Assembly: GCA_029563035.1 (NCBI GenBank)
Contig: JAKQTP010000246.1
Location: 1-43,003 of the forward strand
DNA: 43,003 nt
Direction: 5' to 3'
Source: an archaeon
GTDB lineage: Archaea > Iainarchaeota > Iainarchaeia > CSSED10-239
Shown here: positions 1-9,160 of the stretch, in pieces
Numbering within the stretch: the stretch's first letter is position 1
How the letters are laid out: every line of letters starts with the position of its first letter
The notes under the pieces: model-generated
Databases searched by the model: none
Seen by the model: the letters and a program-made list of their open reading frames with translations, nothing else
Told to the model about the DNA's origin: nothing
Position numbers and translations under genes: made by a program

Positions 1-395
1 AAACTTGTTTGTATTTCCACATCTCTTTTTCGTTCATATTCAGGATCAATTCCAATAATAATTCGTTTATCATAATTGGATAGTCCATATCTACCAAGTT
101 CATATAGAACAATTGGGTTTGGGCTTCCTCTAGAAAACCAAAATGTTATTATATCTGCAGTTGTAAGATGACGATATTCCCAGACAATTTGTTCTTCACT
201 GGCGTTAGGATTGTGAATTGGGAAATTTTTTCTTCTTGGGTTATATATTGTTAAATTATCATGATGTTTTATAAGTTCAATTAATTCAGATTGCCAGTCC
301 GGACAATTTGTTATTCCGCCAGCTAGAAATAATTTTTGTGAATGATATATCGAAAGATTATGTTTTTCATTTGGTGCGGTAATAATATGTGCCAT
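1..395 (-). CDS. Nucleoside 2-deoxyribosyltransferase-like protein (3' end cut by the window)
   Basis: Translating the minus strand from the ATG at 395 gives an uninterrupted frame to the window edge, so the C-terminus is missing. Near the N-terminus it reads KLFLAGGITNCPDWQ, then YNPRRKNFP, EEQIVWEYRHL and ADIITFWFS, the pattern of the Nuc_deoxyri_tr2 family, which exchanges or hydrolyses the base of deoxynucleosides. The glutamate in the LYELG stretch may be the catalytic residue. The start lies 2 nt after the stop of the upstream gene, so it is probably the last visible gene of the minus-strand operon. In a phage it would fit nucleotide salvage. The family call is from motif recognition only. 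Confidence 0.8.
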   Translation of the reverse strand, partial: MAHIITAPNEKHNLSIYHSQKLFLAGGITNCPDWQSELIELIKHHDNLTIYNPRRKNFPIHNPNASEEQIVWEYRHLTTADIITFWFSRGSPNPIVLYELGRYGLSNYDKRIIIGIDPEYERKRDVEIQTS

Positions 396-397
396 AA

Positions 398-715
398 TTA
401 TTTTATTTTTTTTAGTTTTTCAATTTCTTTTTCTAGTTTTTCAATTTCATTAATTGCATCTTGTAAAATTATAACCATTGCAGCATTATCAATTATGATT
501 GGTGATTTTATTCCACGTAAATTTTTAAGATTATGAATTGTTACAACGTCATTTTTATTAAGTCCAATAGCATTGGCGTGTTTATAATTATAACAAACTA
601 TTATTTTATCACCATCATAATTATCAACACCTTTTTTCATAAGTGTTGTATGTCCAACGCCACGATTAACATTATAATATGTTAATAATTCATTTAATAT
701 TTCTTTTATTTTCAT
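398..715 (-). CDS. Hypothetical protein with P-loop-like N-terminus
   Basis: 105 residues. The segment RGVGHTTLM (about residues 18-26) resembles a Walker A loop but has His where Lys is expected, and IKSPIIIDN further on resembles a Walker B strand ending in Asp-Asn. The last 20 residues are Glu/Lys/Leu-rich and probably form a coiled coil. It overlaps the thioredoxin gene by 4 nt, so translation is likely coupled. It may be a degenerate small ATPase-like protein; I assign no function. Confidence 0.75.
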   Translation of the reverse strand: MKIKEILNELLTYYNVNRGVGHTTLMKKGVDNYDGDKIIVCYNYKHANAIGLNKNDVVTIHNLKNLRGIKSPIIIDNAAMVIILQDAINEIEKLEKEIEKLKKIK

Positions 716-1032
716 TGTGTAATTGTTTGAATTTTTTTAACATATCCGGATTTGTTTGTTGCGCCGATCATTCGATCAATCACATCACCATTTTTGAAAA
801 ATAAAACTGCTGGAATATTTCTTATACTATATTGTAAAGTGATTGATGGGTTTTCATCTACATTACATTTGGCAACAATGATTTCATCTGAATATTCGTC
901 AGATATTTCTTCAAGAATTGGTGAAATCATTCTACAAGGACCACACCATGGTGCCCACAAATCAACCATTACGGGTTTTGAGGAATTTAACACCACGGAA
1001 TTAAAATTTTTTTCTGTTACATCTATTGTCAT
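712..1032 (-). CDS. trxA: Thioredoxin
   Basis: 106 residues, the normal thioredoxin length. The active site is WAPWCGPCRM at about residues 26-35, with the conserved IPAVLFFKNG cis-proline segment after it. It is a cytoplasmic dithiol reductant. Phage thioredoxins serve ribonucleotide reductase or, in T7, polymerase processivity; which applies here cannot be told from this window. It overlaps its downstream neighbour by 4 nt and the upstream zinc-ribbon gene by 1 nt, consistent with one minus-strand operon. Confidence 0.97.
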   Translation of the reverse strand: MTIDVTEKNFNSVVLNSSKPVMVDLWAPWCGPCRMISPILEEISDEYSDEIIVAKCNVDENPSITLQYSIRNIPAVLFFKNGDVIDRMIGATNKSGYVKKIQTITQ

Positions 1033-1271
1033 TATTTTTCAATTTTTTTAAATATTACTCCACAATTTTCACAAACAAAATAATCATCAATGATCCACGA
1101 TCGAAATCCCCGACCAAATACACCATTATTATTTCTTTTTATAATGTGTTTGTTATTTTTTGATTTACAGACGGGACAAGTTACATTATGAATTTTATTA
1201 TCTTGATTGGTTTTTTCTTCAACGATCTTTGTTTTTCTTTTATATCTATTATTGGCAATATATTCGCCCAT
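1032..1271 (-). CDS. Small zinc-ribbon protein
   Basis: 79 residues. A basic N-terminal half is followed by CPVCKSK and, about 35 residues later, CENCG, two CxxC knuckles that should bind one zinc ion. The protein ends soon after (IFKKIEK). Small zinc ribbons of this kind in phages are often nucleic-acid-binding adaptors, but no specific family is recognised. It sits directly before the thioredoxin gene. Confidence 0.8.
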   Translation of the reverse strand: MGEYIANNRYKRKTKIVEEKTNQDNKIHNVTCPVCKSKNNKHIIKRNNNGVFGRGFRSWIIDDYFVCENCGVIFKKIEK

Positions 1272-1334
1272 TTTTTCATATAAAATGTTTAATTTATAAA
1301 ATGTACGAAAAAATATATGAAAAACAAAATTATT

Positions 1335-2213
1335 TTAAGAATAATTTCGAATCAACAGTTCTTTAATATTTCCTCTTTTTGAACCATCGGAATTAATTGA
1401 CCTTTTTGCATTGACTCTCACAATACTATATTTTGAATATAGCTCATCAAAAAAATTATCGTCCGGATTATAATTTTTGGGATCGGAATTACTTAATAAC
1501 CACAAATGGTTTTCATCATGAAGATTGTCACAAAATCCGGATAGTCTAGTTTGTGACATATCATCAAAACCATCAGTGGTATATGTGTTAAATGATGATG
1601 TTTGATTTAGTGGTCTATATGGTGGGTCAAAATAAAAAAACGATTTACCTTCTATATAGTTAAAAGTTTTTTCGAAATCATCATTTAATATAATTACATT
1701 TTTAAGATTTTGACTATTAGTTAATAATGTTTTTTCATCACAAATTTTGGGGTTTTTATATTTTCCAAACGGAACATTAAACTCGTTTTTTTTGTTCACT
1801 CTATAAAGTCCATTATAACAGGTTTTATTTAGAAAAATAAAATATGCGCTTTGTATAACGGGATTATTATTTCGTTCATTAAATTTTTGACGAATTTCCA
1901 AATAATAATTTTTACGTTCGTCTAATGAAAATGTAAAATATTTTTTTTGTAAAATTTTTAATTGTGATATAAGTTCGTTGGTATTATCTCGTATTATTAT
2001 ATATGTTGTAGTTAAGTCAGTATTAATATCATTAATAATTACATTTTTTACGTTACTGAAATTACGTAAAATCCAAAATAAGACGGCACCGCCACCGACA
2101 AAAGGTTCGACATATGTGTTTATATCACTATTTAATTCTGTTGGAATATATTCGCGAATATGGGTTAACATTTGTGTTTTACCCCCCGCCCATTTTAAAA
2201 AAGGTTTTGACAT
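1335..2213 (-). CDS. dam: DNA adenine methyltransferase, Dam/D12 class
   Basis: 292 residues. The N-terminal PFLKWAGGKTQ is the SAM-binding motif of the D12 class, YVEPFVGGGAVLFWIL and INDIN follow, and the catalytic motif is FFYFDPPYRPL at about residue 195. The enzyme transfers a methyl group to N6 of adenine, typically at GATC or a similar short site. The order (SAM motif before DPPY) and size match Dam rather than CcrM-type enzymes. No restriction endonuclease is adjacent, so it is more likely a solitary phage methylase protecting phage DNA. Confidence 0.95.
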   Translation of the reverse strand: MSKPFLKWAGGKTQMLTHIREYIPTELNSDINTYVEPFVGGGAVLFWILRNFSNVKNVIINDINTDLTTTYIIIRDNTNELISQLKILQKKYFTFSLDERKNYYLEIRQKFNERNNNPVIQSAYFIFLNKTCYNGLYRVNKKNEFNVPFGKYKNPKICDEKTLLTNSQNLKNVIILNDDFEKTFNYIEGKSFFYFDPPYRPLNQTSSFNTYTTDGFDDMSQTRLSGFCDNLHDENHLWLLSNSDPKNYNPDDNFFDELYSKYSIVRVNAKRSINSDGSKRGNIKELLIRNYS

Positions 2214-2222
2214 TATTAACTA

Positions 2223-3077
2223 TTACACGTTTTTTATTTTTTCAAAAAAATCACGTTGTTCTTCAATTTGTGTTTTTAACGGTGAAATATTAAATTGTTT
2301 GATATTATAAATTGTGGTTAATGATCTATCAATAGGTAAATCACATTCAAATGGTATTACAGTAACATTGAGATTATATATATCTGAAATTAATTTAACT
2401 AGTTCGTATTTGGTAACAACTTCTGGCGAAAATATGTGTCTTGCGCCTTTCCAGAAATTATTATTAACTATTATATTTTCGATTATTTTTGCTAGTTGTA
2501 AACAAGTAACACCATTCCATCTATTATTGATATAACCACGAACAGTTTGATTTTTCATTGATTTCACCCACTCAATTAGAGATCTGGATCGTCCAATTTC
2601 TTCACCAATAATTGATGTTCTAATTACTGTGGATTTTTCTGGTTCACCAAGTGATTTGGTTTTTCCATATATATCAGTACAATCATGTGGATGGGTTTCG
2701 TTATATTGTCCCCTTTTTCCTGAAAATACGGTATCAGTGGAAATATGAATCAATTTCCAGTTTTCATTTTCATATAAATCACTCAAATATAATGGAAATA
2801 ATGAATTAATTTTAATTGCGGTGACTTTATCCTGATTATTGGGTTGTATTCCGTTTGTTGTAATACGATTAATTACAATATCACCAATACAATTAATTAT
2901 AATATCATTCGGCATGACACCTTTACGAAATAATGATTGTTTTAGTTGTGTTTTATCGAGATCTCTAACATCGATATCTGCCCGTGATAAACCGACCACA
3001 TCTAGTCCCTGGGAGATAAGATAAGAATAAACATATCTTCCCAACATTCCTTTATATCCGAGCACATATATTTTCAT
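2223..3077 (-). CDS. RmlD-like dTDP-sugar reductase / extended SDR
   Basis: 284 residues. GYKGMLGRYV at the N-terminus is the Rossmann glycine motif, IINCIGDI follows, and STDTVFSG with YGKTKSLGE supplies the catalytic Tyr-x-x-x-Lys. This is the pattern of RmlD, which reduces dTDP-4-keto-rhamnose with NAD(P)H, and of related sugar-nucleotide reductases. No rmlA, B or C gene is visible, so the substrate may be a host-made nucleotide sugar. It ends 10 nt before dam and its start overlaps the upstream small gene by 26 nt. Confidence 0.88.
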   Translation of the reverse strand: MKIYVLGYKGMLGRYVYSYLISQGLDVVGLSRADIDVRDLDKTQLKQSLFRKGVMPNDIIINCIGDIVINRITTNGIQPNNQDKVTAIKINSLFPLYLSDLYENENWKLIHISTDTVFSGKRGQYNETHPHDCTDIYGKTKSLGEPEKSTVIRTSIIGEEIGRSRSLIEWVKSMKNQTVRGYINNRWNGVTCLQLAKIIENIIVNNNFWKGARHIFSPEVVTKYELVKLISDIYNLNVTVIPFECDLPIDRSLTTIYNIKQFNISPLKTQIEEQRDFFEKIKNV

Positions 3078-3234
3078 GTTTTGAAACTATCACAACATTT
3101 TTATTATATAAGTCAATATAACAATCAGTGCAAAGTTGACCAACGCCTTCAATATAATTATCTCTTTGTTCGATATTCATGTCTTTCGGATACGGTGTTT
3201 CTTTTCCACATATCACACAATTTTCCTTTTCCAT
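3052..3234 (-). CDS. Small CxxC protein
   Basis: 60 residues with two knuckles, CVICGKE at the N-terminus and CTDCY in the middle, likely one zinc site. Its 3' end overlaps the start of the RmlD-like gene by 26 nt in another frame, which supports coupled translation but also lowers confidence. No family recognised. Confidence 0.65.
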   Translation of the reverse strand: MEKENCVICGKETPYPKDMNIEQRDNYIEGVGQLCTDCYIDLYNKNVVIVSKHENICARI

Positions 3235-3260
3235 AATCTATCTTTTTTATTTTATTTGTA

Positions 3261-3878
3261 TCATTGTTTTATATATAATGCATCCCCCCACGTTCCACCA
3301 GCCCAAAATGTTTCAACTCTAACAAATGCAAAATTAGACAAAAACAAATCGAGTTCATTTTCTTGTACACAATTTTTATATAATGTATCACGATTTATTT
3401 CTGTTATTATATAATCGATATATTCCAATGATTTCGTTGCACCTTTAAAAACTTCCAATTCATAACCTTGAACATCAATGTTAATTAAATTAAATAAATT
3501 TCTATCATATTGAATATTATCAAGTTTATTAATTAAAACGGTTTCTTTTTTATCAAATACAATTCCCGGATACTGTGTTAGGTGTTTATCTGGCTCAAGT
3601 ATTGAACTGCTCATACCCTGGTTGGTGGTTTCAACAAACATATCGATTTCACCTTCAAAATTACCCAAAGCAATATTATATGCTTTAATTGTTTCACCAA
3701 ATTGAATATTTTTCAATAAAACATTAAAATTATTTTTTAATGGTTCAAAATATATTATATTGTGTATGTTATGTATTAAATATTCAATATGTTCTTGGCC
3801 ATAATGTGCACCGATATGAAGTACACCTTTTATCTTAAGATTATAATTTTTAATTATATTATCAAAATTCAATAACAT
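3261..3878 (-). CDS. FkbM-family SAM methyltransferase
   Basis: 205 residues. KGVLHIGAHYGQE is the SAM-binding loop, YFEPLKNN is the acidic post-II segment, and LINIDVQGYELEVFKGA is the highly characteristic FkbM motif. FkbM proteins O-methylate sugars or polyketides. The gene abuts two glycosyltransferase genes (1 nt from the next start), so methylation of a glycan is the likely role. A second FkbM domain occurs in the fusion protein at 19241-21634. Confidence 0.92.
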   Translation of the reverse strand: MLLNFDNIIKNYNLKIKGVLHIGAHYGQEHIEYLIHNIHNIIYFEPLKNNFNVLLKNIQFGETIKAYNIALGNFEGEIDMFVETTNQGMSSSILEPDKHLTQYPGIVFDKKETVLINKLDNIQYDRNLFNLINIDVQGYELEVFKGATKSLEYIDYIITEINRDTLYKNCVQENELDLFLSNFAFVRVETFWAGGTWGDALYIKQ

Positions 3879-4670
3879 TTATTCATATATTATTTCAATT
3901 TCTTGATGACATGAAATATTTTCGATACCATCGATATTTTTCATGCTAATTATTTTTCCTTCTAAAAAATTATTATTTAAATCAATAGTATTGACATTGC
4001 CATGTATATTACCATTAACGGTTTGAACTTTATTACATGGATTATTTACAATTATTGATTTATCATAGCAAATCATTTTTGGTTGTCTCATGGGTCGTGA
4101 CGCCCACATTCCTTCCATTGTATTCGGATTTGTATAATATAGATTTACAACATATGGATAAATTTGTTCAGTTCTAAAAATGTGTCCATCTAATGACATT
4201 GGGTACCCATAATCTCCTTGTTCACCCATCCAGTAAAAAGTATTATTATCCGAAAAAACCGGTTGATTAATTGGTCTTTTTCCTTCAGGATAACAGATTG
4301 ATATATTTTTATGAAGTCGTAAGCTTCTACATAAAATTTCTTTATCGTTGTTAAAGATTTCCATTTGTTCATCAAAAAAGTCAAATGGATTTTTGAAAAT
4401 ATTATCATCAACAAAAAATACGGTATATTTTTTATTTTTGTCAATTATCTCAATAACATTTTGTTTAAAATTACTTTCTCTTATGTATTCAACATTAGAA
4501 TATTTCATTTCAAATAATTTCCGATAGCCCTTTTCATATTGATCGTCCGTACAAAGATAAATCACTTTAATTGTATAATTGTCAGCATTGGCAACATATT
4601 TTTTAAAACTTCTTATAAAAAGTTCTAACTGTGCTGCTCTGTTTTTACTGAAAACAGTTATATTAATCAT
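3879..4670 (-). CDS. GT-A-fold glycosyltransferase-like protein
   Basis: 263 residues. It opens with ITVFSKNRAAQLELFIRSF, the nucleotide-sugar-binding start of GT2-like enzymes, and has YTVFFVDDNIF at about residue 85, a likely DxD-equivalent metal site. Spacing to the GT25 gene upstream is 2 nt and to the FkbM gene downstream is zero, so the three are probably co-translated. Donor and acceptor are unknown. Confidence 0.8.
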   Translation of the reverse strand: MINITVFSKNRAAQLELFIRSFKKYVANADNYTIKVIYLCTDDQYEKGYRKLFEMKYSNVEYIRESNFKQNVIEIIDKNKKYTVFFVDDNIFKNPFDFFDEQMEIFNNDKEILCRSLRLHKNISICYPEGKRPINQPVFSDNNTFYWMGEQGDYGYPMSLDGHIFRTEQIYPYVVNLYYTNPNTMEGMWASRPMRQPKMICYDKSIIVNNPCNKVQTVNGNIHGNVNTIDLNNNFLEGKIISMKNIDGIENISCHQEIEIIYE

Positions 4671-4672
4671 CT

Positions 4673-5368
4673 TTAAAAACTATTTAAGTCGCTACCAGCA
4701 TAAAATGTGTGTTTATTTTCGATATCACTAAAACTAGAACGTTGTATTGCTAAACTAGGTATAAACGCATATGCATTATAACCATCTCTTTGTGAGAAAA
4801 AATGTATATTATCAATAGCTTCGCCAGGATATTTTTGTATTTGATTTAACAAATCGTTATAAAATTTTGAATTAAATGCCACTGCGTGGGCACATTGTGT
4901 CCATGGTGTTTTACATAATTCATAATCAAGTGTTTTATAATTTGATTTATTTGGTACAAAAGTTTTATCACCAGTAATCATTTGGAAGTTACCCCAGCCA
5001 CAATGTAAAATATGATTACCACCCAAATAAAACATATCCCAGTCATCGGGTAAGAAATCTATTTTGGCATTAAATTTTTCATAAAAATTATCTATAAAGG
5101 CAACATCATCTTCGAATAAAAGAAAATTTTTGTAATTGTTTTTTATTGCATCTTTTATGATTTCAATATGTGTTAAAAGTAGTGCAAATGCTCCGGGTGG
5201 GTATTTAAATCCTGGCGGTGGTTTTATAAATCGTCCATCTAAAGCCGAAATTCTTTCAACTACAATATTTAACTTTTCAAATTCTTTTTGACTTTCTTCC
5301 CATCTATCAGGTCTTCTATCTAGATTTATACATACAATTTTGTCAAAATAATCATTTAATGTTTTCAT
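4673..5368 (-). CDS. Glycosyltransferase family 25
   Basis: I start this gene at the internal ATG at 5368, giving 231 residues; the longer frame would overlap the upstream gene and add a sequence unlike the family. From this start it reads KIVCINLDRRPDRW, the GT25 opening, then ERISALDG, LLTHIEIIKDA, FLLFEDDVAF (DxD-like) and WDMFYLGGNH. GT25 enzymes add galactose or glucose to LPS or other acceptors. In a phage the target could be host surface glycan, virion protein or modified DNA. Confidence 0.9.
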   Translation of the reverse strand: MKTLNDYFDKIVCINLDRRPDRWEESQKEFEKLNIVVERISALDGRFIKPPPGFKYPPGAFALLLTHIEIIKDAIKNNYKNFLLFEDDVAFIDNFYEKFNAKIDFLPDDWDMFYLGGNHILHCGWGNFQMITGDKTFVPNKSNYKTLDYELCKTPWTQCAHAVAFNSKFYNDLLNQIQKYPGEAIDNIHFFSQRDGYNAYAFIPSLAIQRSSFSDIENKHTFYAGSDLNSF

Positions 5369-5390
5369 GTATTTAAATGTTAATTTTTTT

Positions 5391-5687
5391 TTATAATTTT
5401 GAATCACCATCAAAATATTCTGTATTACCAATAACATAAAGACCTTCAGGGATAAATACGCTAAGATATTTTGGATCAAAATCTTTTTCTGATATGTGTT
5501 TTGTGAAATCATCAATTTTCATTGCTTTTATTTTTGCTTCGTCTTCATTATCTGCTTCTAGTATTATTGATACTGAATTTCCTTTATCACCAAAAAGTGG
5601 ATTTTCATAGCGCACACCATAAACCGGATTAAGATCTTTGAATAAATCTTCAAGTTTTTTTGTTTTTGGATTATAGTATTTTTTCAT
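5391..5687 (-). CDS. Hypothetical protein, first gene of the left operon
   Basis: 98 residues, MKKYYNPKTKKLEDLF at the start and a central stretch SVSIILEADNEDEAKIKA that looks like a beta-alpha unit. No family recognised. It begins the minus-strand operon and lies 90 nt from the divergent gene at 5778. Confidence 0.65.
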   Translation of the reverse strand: MKKYYNPKTKKLEDLFKDLNPVYGVRYENPLFGDKGNSVSIILEADNEDEAKIKAMKIDDFTKHISEKDFDPKYLSVFIPEGLYVIGNTEYFDGDSKL

Positions 5688-5764
5688 CTAATTCATTATT
5701 TATTAAAATATAGACAATTTTTGGTTAATATCAAAGTTTTGAATAAAAAAACGTAATTATTTAT

Positions 5765-5773
5765 ATATTTATG
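5765..5773 (+). promoter_or_regulatory. ATATTTAT(A/G) motif before the OmpA-like gene
   Basis: ATATTTATG, ending 4 nt before the start codon at 5778, in a region of overlapping TATTTATA repeats. Confidence 0.4.
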
Positions 5774-5777
5774 ATAT

Positions 5778-6926
5778 ATGAAAATCCTTATCTCTGAAAA
5801 ACAGTTAAAATGGGTTCTAAAAACACAAGATGTTCTCGAAGAACAATCCGATACCCTTAACGATCAAAGATTGTTGATCGTTTTACAAAATCGTATTAAT
5901 GATATTCTCGATAAAAAAGAAAAAGAAATTCTTAATCGTACAAGTATTAAAATTGTTAATAATAAAGGACAATTAAGTTTACAAATTGGTGAAAGAATCT
6001 ATCCAATGAGAAGAATGGTTCAGGGTGTTTATGCGTTAATTATTCCTGAAAGAAGTAAACTAACGTTTGGTGTCACATCCTCAGCCGATTTAATACCTGA
6101 GATTGAAAAAATAAACGAATATAAAATTCTTTCTGAAAAATATCCAAATTTAAGGGCACAAATTGAAAATAATTTGGTTAATGGTGTTATTTTTACCGAT
6201 CAAAATAATCAAGGAACATTTAAGCTAACTATAACCAGAAAACTTCCAGATGTAAAAGAATATAAATCTGCGGTTGATTTTGGTAGCGAATATCCTTTGG
6301 GTGAATTTTTTGAAAGAAATAAATTGATCTATAAATTCGGAAATGATATGTTCGGCATATTGGAATCCGGTCAACTTAATATGAATTTGGCTGGCATTCC
6401 ACTTAAATTAGAACAAACAACAAACAAACCACAAGTTGCTGTTGCACCCATTTCAATAAGTACGATGGCTCTTGGTGATGTCTTCAACTTTGATAGTATT
6501 GAATTTAAAGATGAAAATTTAGCACGAAGACAATATGGTGCGTTTATACAACAAATACGACATCTCATTCAGAAATATGGTGAGCCTTTTATCAATCACA
6601 TGAAATCCCAAAATCCAACAATATATGGTTATTCTAGTGTTGATGCCGACCCAGAACAACCAATAACTGGTGGTTATAAACCATGTGCTGGAAATAAAAC
6701 AAGACGAGATTATGATTTATGCCTTTCACAAGAAAGAGCCAGGGTCATTGCCGACATATTAAATAAAGAACTACCCGAATTGGGTGGTATTTTTAAATTT
6801 AAAGGAATGGGTGAAACCACCAAATTTGGTCCGGGGTGGACAAAAGAGAACCCAACCGTCCCAGAAGTTACGGCGCCAAATAGACGATATGTTTTAAGTG
6901 ATATTCAACCGTTCACAATAAAATAG
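5778..6926 (+). CDS. OmpA-like peptidoglycan-binding protein with tagged N-terminus
   Basis: 382 residues. The N-terminus MKILISEKQLKWVLKTQ followed by VLEEQ belongs to the shared peptide family described in the findings. The C-terminal 100 residues carry CLSQERARVIADIL and GMGETTKFGPGW, then PNRRYVL, the OmpA C-terminal fold that binds meso-diaminopimelate in peptidoglycan. There is no signal peptide, so it is not an ordinary outer-membrane protein. I infer a virion protein that contacts the cell wall during entry. It stands alone on the plus strand between two minus-strand units. Confidence 0.82.
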   Translation: MKILISEKQLKWVLKTQDVLEEQSDTLNDQRLLIVLQNRINDILDKKEKEILNRTSIKIVNNKGQLSLQIGERIYPMRRMVQGVYALIIPERSKLTFGVTSSADLIPEIEKINEYKILSEKYPNLRAQIENNLVNGVIFTDQNNQGTFKLTITRKLPDVKEYKSAVDFGSEYPLGEFFERNKLIYKFGNDMFGILESGQLNMNLAGIPLKLEQTTNKPQVAVAPISISTMALGDVFNFDSIEFKDENLARRQYGAFIQQIRHLIQKYGEPFINHMKSQNPTIYGYSSVDADPEQPITGGYKPCAGNKTRRDYDLCLSQERARVIADILNKELPELGGIFKFKGMGETTKFGPGWTKENPTVPEVTAPNRRYVLSDIQPFTIK

Positions 6927-6928
6927 AT

Positions 6929-7714
6929 TTAAGATATATAAACAAACGAAACATATACAGTTCTATTTTTTCTGTAATAATATGCGGCAACACCAACAAC
7001 AACAGCATTTTTATAATCACCATTTAAGAAATGTGTGTGGTGTATAGATTTGTTCCAGCCATTTATTAAATCCTTGGCAATTTCATAATATGTGTATTTA
7101 TAATTCATTGGGAGATTTTCAAATGAAACCGATCCGACAATTTCACCATAAGATAAAATATAATCTTCTGCATAAGGATCCCAATTAGCTTGTAAAAAAT
7201 AAGTTCCTCTCATTTCATTTATAAGCATAACTTTTACCGTGTCGGGTAGATCGTTAAAAATTCTATCTGGATTGCCATCACGATCAATATCATACCATTT
7301 TGGATTATGAAATTTCATCATTTGATTAGATGGAATTCTATCGCAATTATTTTTAAAATAATAATAATTGTCTCTAGAAATTATTCGTTCGACAACTGAA
7401 GAACGAATTAACGAATCACCATTATGAATCTTTTTTTGATAATCGTTCATTGCTTTAAACAAAACATCACACATTCTTTTTTCATCGAAATTATTAAAAT
7501 CGATATATTCGTTCAACACCTGTAATTTTGGTGATGTTGGGGGAGTATAAACATCATTTAATGAATGTGTGTTAGAAGAAACATCATCATCAACCCATAT
7601 TGATGAATCAGATTTAAAGTTTTGATAATCCGAATTGTTTCGGTAATCGGTGTAGAAAATCACTGCAATAACCATTATTGCGATAAAAATAAAAAAATTA
7701 ACTGTTCTTTTCAT
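6929..7714 (-). CDS. Hypothetical membrane-anchored protein
   Basis: 261 residues. Residues 6-22 (FFIFIAIMVIAVIFY) form one N-terminal membrane segment after a positively charged start, so the rest probably lies outside the cytoplasm. The soluble part has no recognised motif. Its stop is 2 nt from the stop of the convergent OmpA-like gene. A TATCTTTA box upstream resembles the host -7 element, weakly. Confidence 0.7.
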   Translation of the reverse strand: MKRTVNFFIFIAIMVIAVIFYTDYRNNSDYQNFKSDSSIWVDDDVSSNTHSLNDVYTPPTSPKLQVLNEYIDFNNFDEKRMCDVLFKAMNDYQKKIHNGDSLIRSSVVERIISRDNYYYFKNNCDRIPSNQMMKFHNPKWYDIDRDGNPDRIFNDLPDTVKVMLINEMRGTYFLQANWDPYAEDYILSYGEIVGSVSFENLPMNYKYTYYEIAKDLINGWNKSIHHTHFLNGDYKNAVVVGVAAYYYRKNRTVYVSFVYIS

Positions 7715-7774
7715 TGCGTTTAAAATTTTAATTAGTAAAGATAACGTATTTTTTTTGATATTTCCAAATTTTTT

Positions 7775-7801
7775 TATAAAAAAAGGGGACTACTCCCCTT
7801 T
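7775..7801 (-). terminator. Intrinsic terminator after the zinc-ribbon gene
   Basis: Stem AAGGGGA / TCCCCTT with a four-base loop, followed on the minus strand by a run of T. It closes the unit ending at 7827. Confidence 0.8.
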
Positions 7802-7826
7802 ATGACCTTGTGTGTTTATTTTTTTA

Positions 7827-8549
7827 TTAAAATTTAATTCCACAATGTGGACAAAAACGATGTGAAAATTTTTTTCTTTTAGCTCCACAATTAGTACAAT
7901 AGACAGTTAAATCTTCTTTAACAAATGGTTTTTGTGAAACCGGAAGTATTTTCCAATCTGTTCTCCAAGTCCACCATGTATCAAATAATGTATAATCATT
8001 TACTAAAGATTGAACAGATTGTGAGCCTTTTTCAATTCTTCCTGTCTCAGATGACGTAATACTATTTCCAAATTTATCATGTGATAAGCTACTAACAGGT
8101 GGGGTATTCGTTAAAGTGTAAGGGGCTGTTGCATTATAAGAAATATCGGTCTTTATATTAAAATCGGTAGAAAAATTAACATAATTATACCACGTATTAA
8201 TATTACCAGGTGTAGTATAAAACGATTCTTTATAAAATTTAATTGTTACACTCAAAACAGTGGGGTCATTCATATCCACATTATATGTTTCAAATTTGAA
8301 TTTCTTTGGTTCATCAAGATACCTATCAAGAAACACCCTTTCACCTGGACGTAGAACAATACCCGAACCTATTGATACACCATTAAGTAAAATCTCAGCA
8401 CGAATCTTATTTTGTGTGGGATTAAAAAGTTCTATTTCGAACTCATCACCGTTTTTTAAATAAACGGTATCGTTGTATTGCTTTATGCGTTGTCTACCTT
8501 TGGTAATGAACGCACTGGGAGGATACGTTACATTGACATTTTTTTTCAT
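7827..8549 (-). CDS. Hypothetical protein with C-terminal zinc ribbon
   Basis: I choose the ATG at 8549 (240 residues), preceded by AAGGAA; the frame extends further only through a TTG start. The body is beta-rich (KNGDEFEIELFNPTQNKI, RPGERVFLDRYL), resembling a small beta-sandwich, and the end is CTNCGAKRKKFSHRFCPHCG, a two-knuckle zinc ribbon. A related layout (beta domain plus terminal ribbon) is common in phage accessory proteins, but I know no function. An ATATTTATTAATG stretch lies about 95 nt upstream. Confidence 0.75.
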   Translation of the reverse strand: MKKNVNVTYPPSAFITKGRQRIKQYNDTVYLKNGDEFEIELFNPTQNKIRAEILLNGVSIGSGIVLRPGERVFLDRYLDEPKKFKFETYNVDMNDPTVLSVTIKFYKESFYTTPGNINTWYNYVNFSTDFNIKTDISYNATAPYTLTNTPPVSSLSHDKFGNSITSSETGRIEKGSQSVQSLVNDYTLFDTWWTWRTDWKILPVSQKPFVKEDLTVYCTNCGAKRKKFSHRFCPHCGIKF

Positions 8550-8683
8550 TTCCTTATTTTTTTTATATGAACATCTATTTGTTGGTATCAATTCCAACTC
8601 AAATGTCGTTTTACCGGCACTAGATCCTCAATCACAAGGTCATTAATAAATATAAATAAAATAAAAAAGTAAGTAAATGTTAA

Positions 8684-9160
8684 TTAAAAATTTTGAACAT
8701 TAATTTCAATATTTTTGACAATAATATTTCCGTTATTATCGTTAGTTAAATTAATTTCAATGTCAGAATCAACACCAAAATATCCCAAATCATCGGTTTC
8801 GTTAGTTATGACTTGTGAGTTCCAATCAATCGGTATTGTTATGTTTTCTTCAATAAAATCACCATCAGGATCATTTGCGGGATAATAACTTATTTCAAGT
8901 TCAATATGTGACGGGCCTTTAATGTTGGTCACATAAATGCCTTTTATGCCATATTTTCTCCATTCAATATCTACAATATAAGATAACTCAAAATTTATTT
9001 TAGAAATATCGGCAATTTCACCACCTTTAAATGTTGTTCCAATATAACCAAAATCGCCAGTCGCATAAACAAGATTTGTTCTATCATTAATTGTTTGTTC
9101 TTTAATGATGTTATCCATTAATGTTTTAGTTTGACTTTCGGTTAGAATTACTTTTTTCAT
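8684..9160 (-). CDS. Tagged hypothetical protein
   Basis: 158 residues. Opens with MKKVILTESQTKTLMDN, then IIKEQ at residues 18-22, the clearest copy of the shared peptide with its possible cleavage point after Glu. The rest is acidic and beta-rich (IDIEWRKYG, IELEISYYPANDPDGDF), perhaps a small beta-sandwich. It overlaps the upstream gene by 4 nt and is last in the unit that starts at 11490. Confidence 0.75.
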   Translation of the reverse strand: MKKVILTESQTKTLMDNIIKEQTINDRTNLVYATGDFGYIGTTFKGGEIADISKINFELSYIVDIEWRKYGIKGIYVTNIKGPSHIELEISYYPANDPDGDFIEENITIPIDWNSQVITNETDDLGYFGVDSDIEINLTNDNNGNIIVKNIEINVQNF

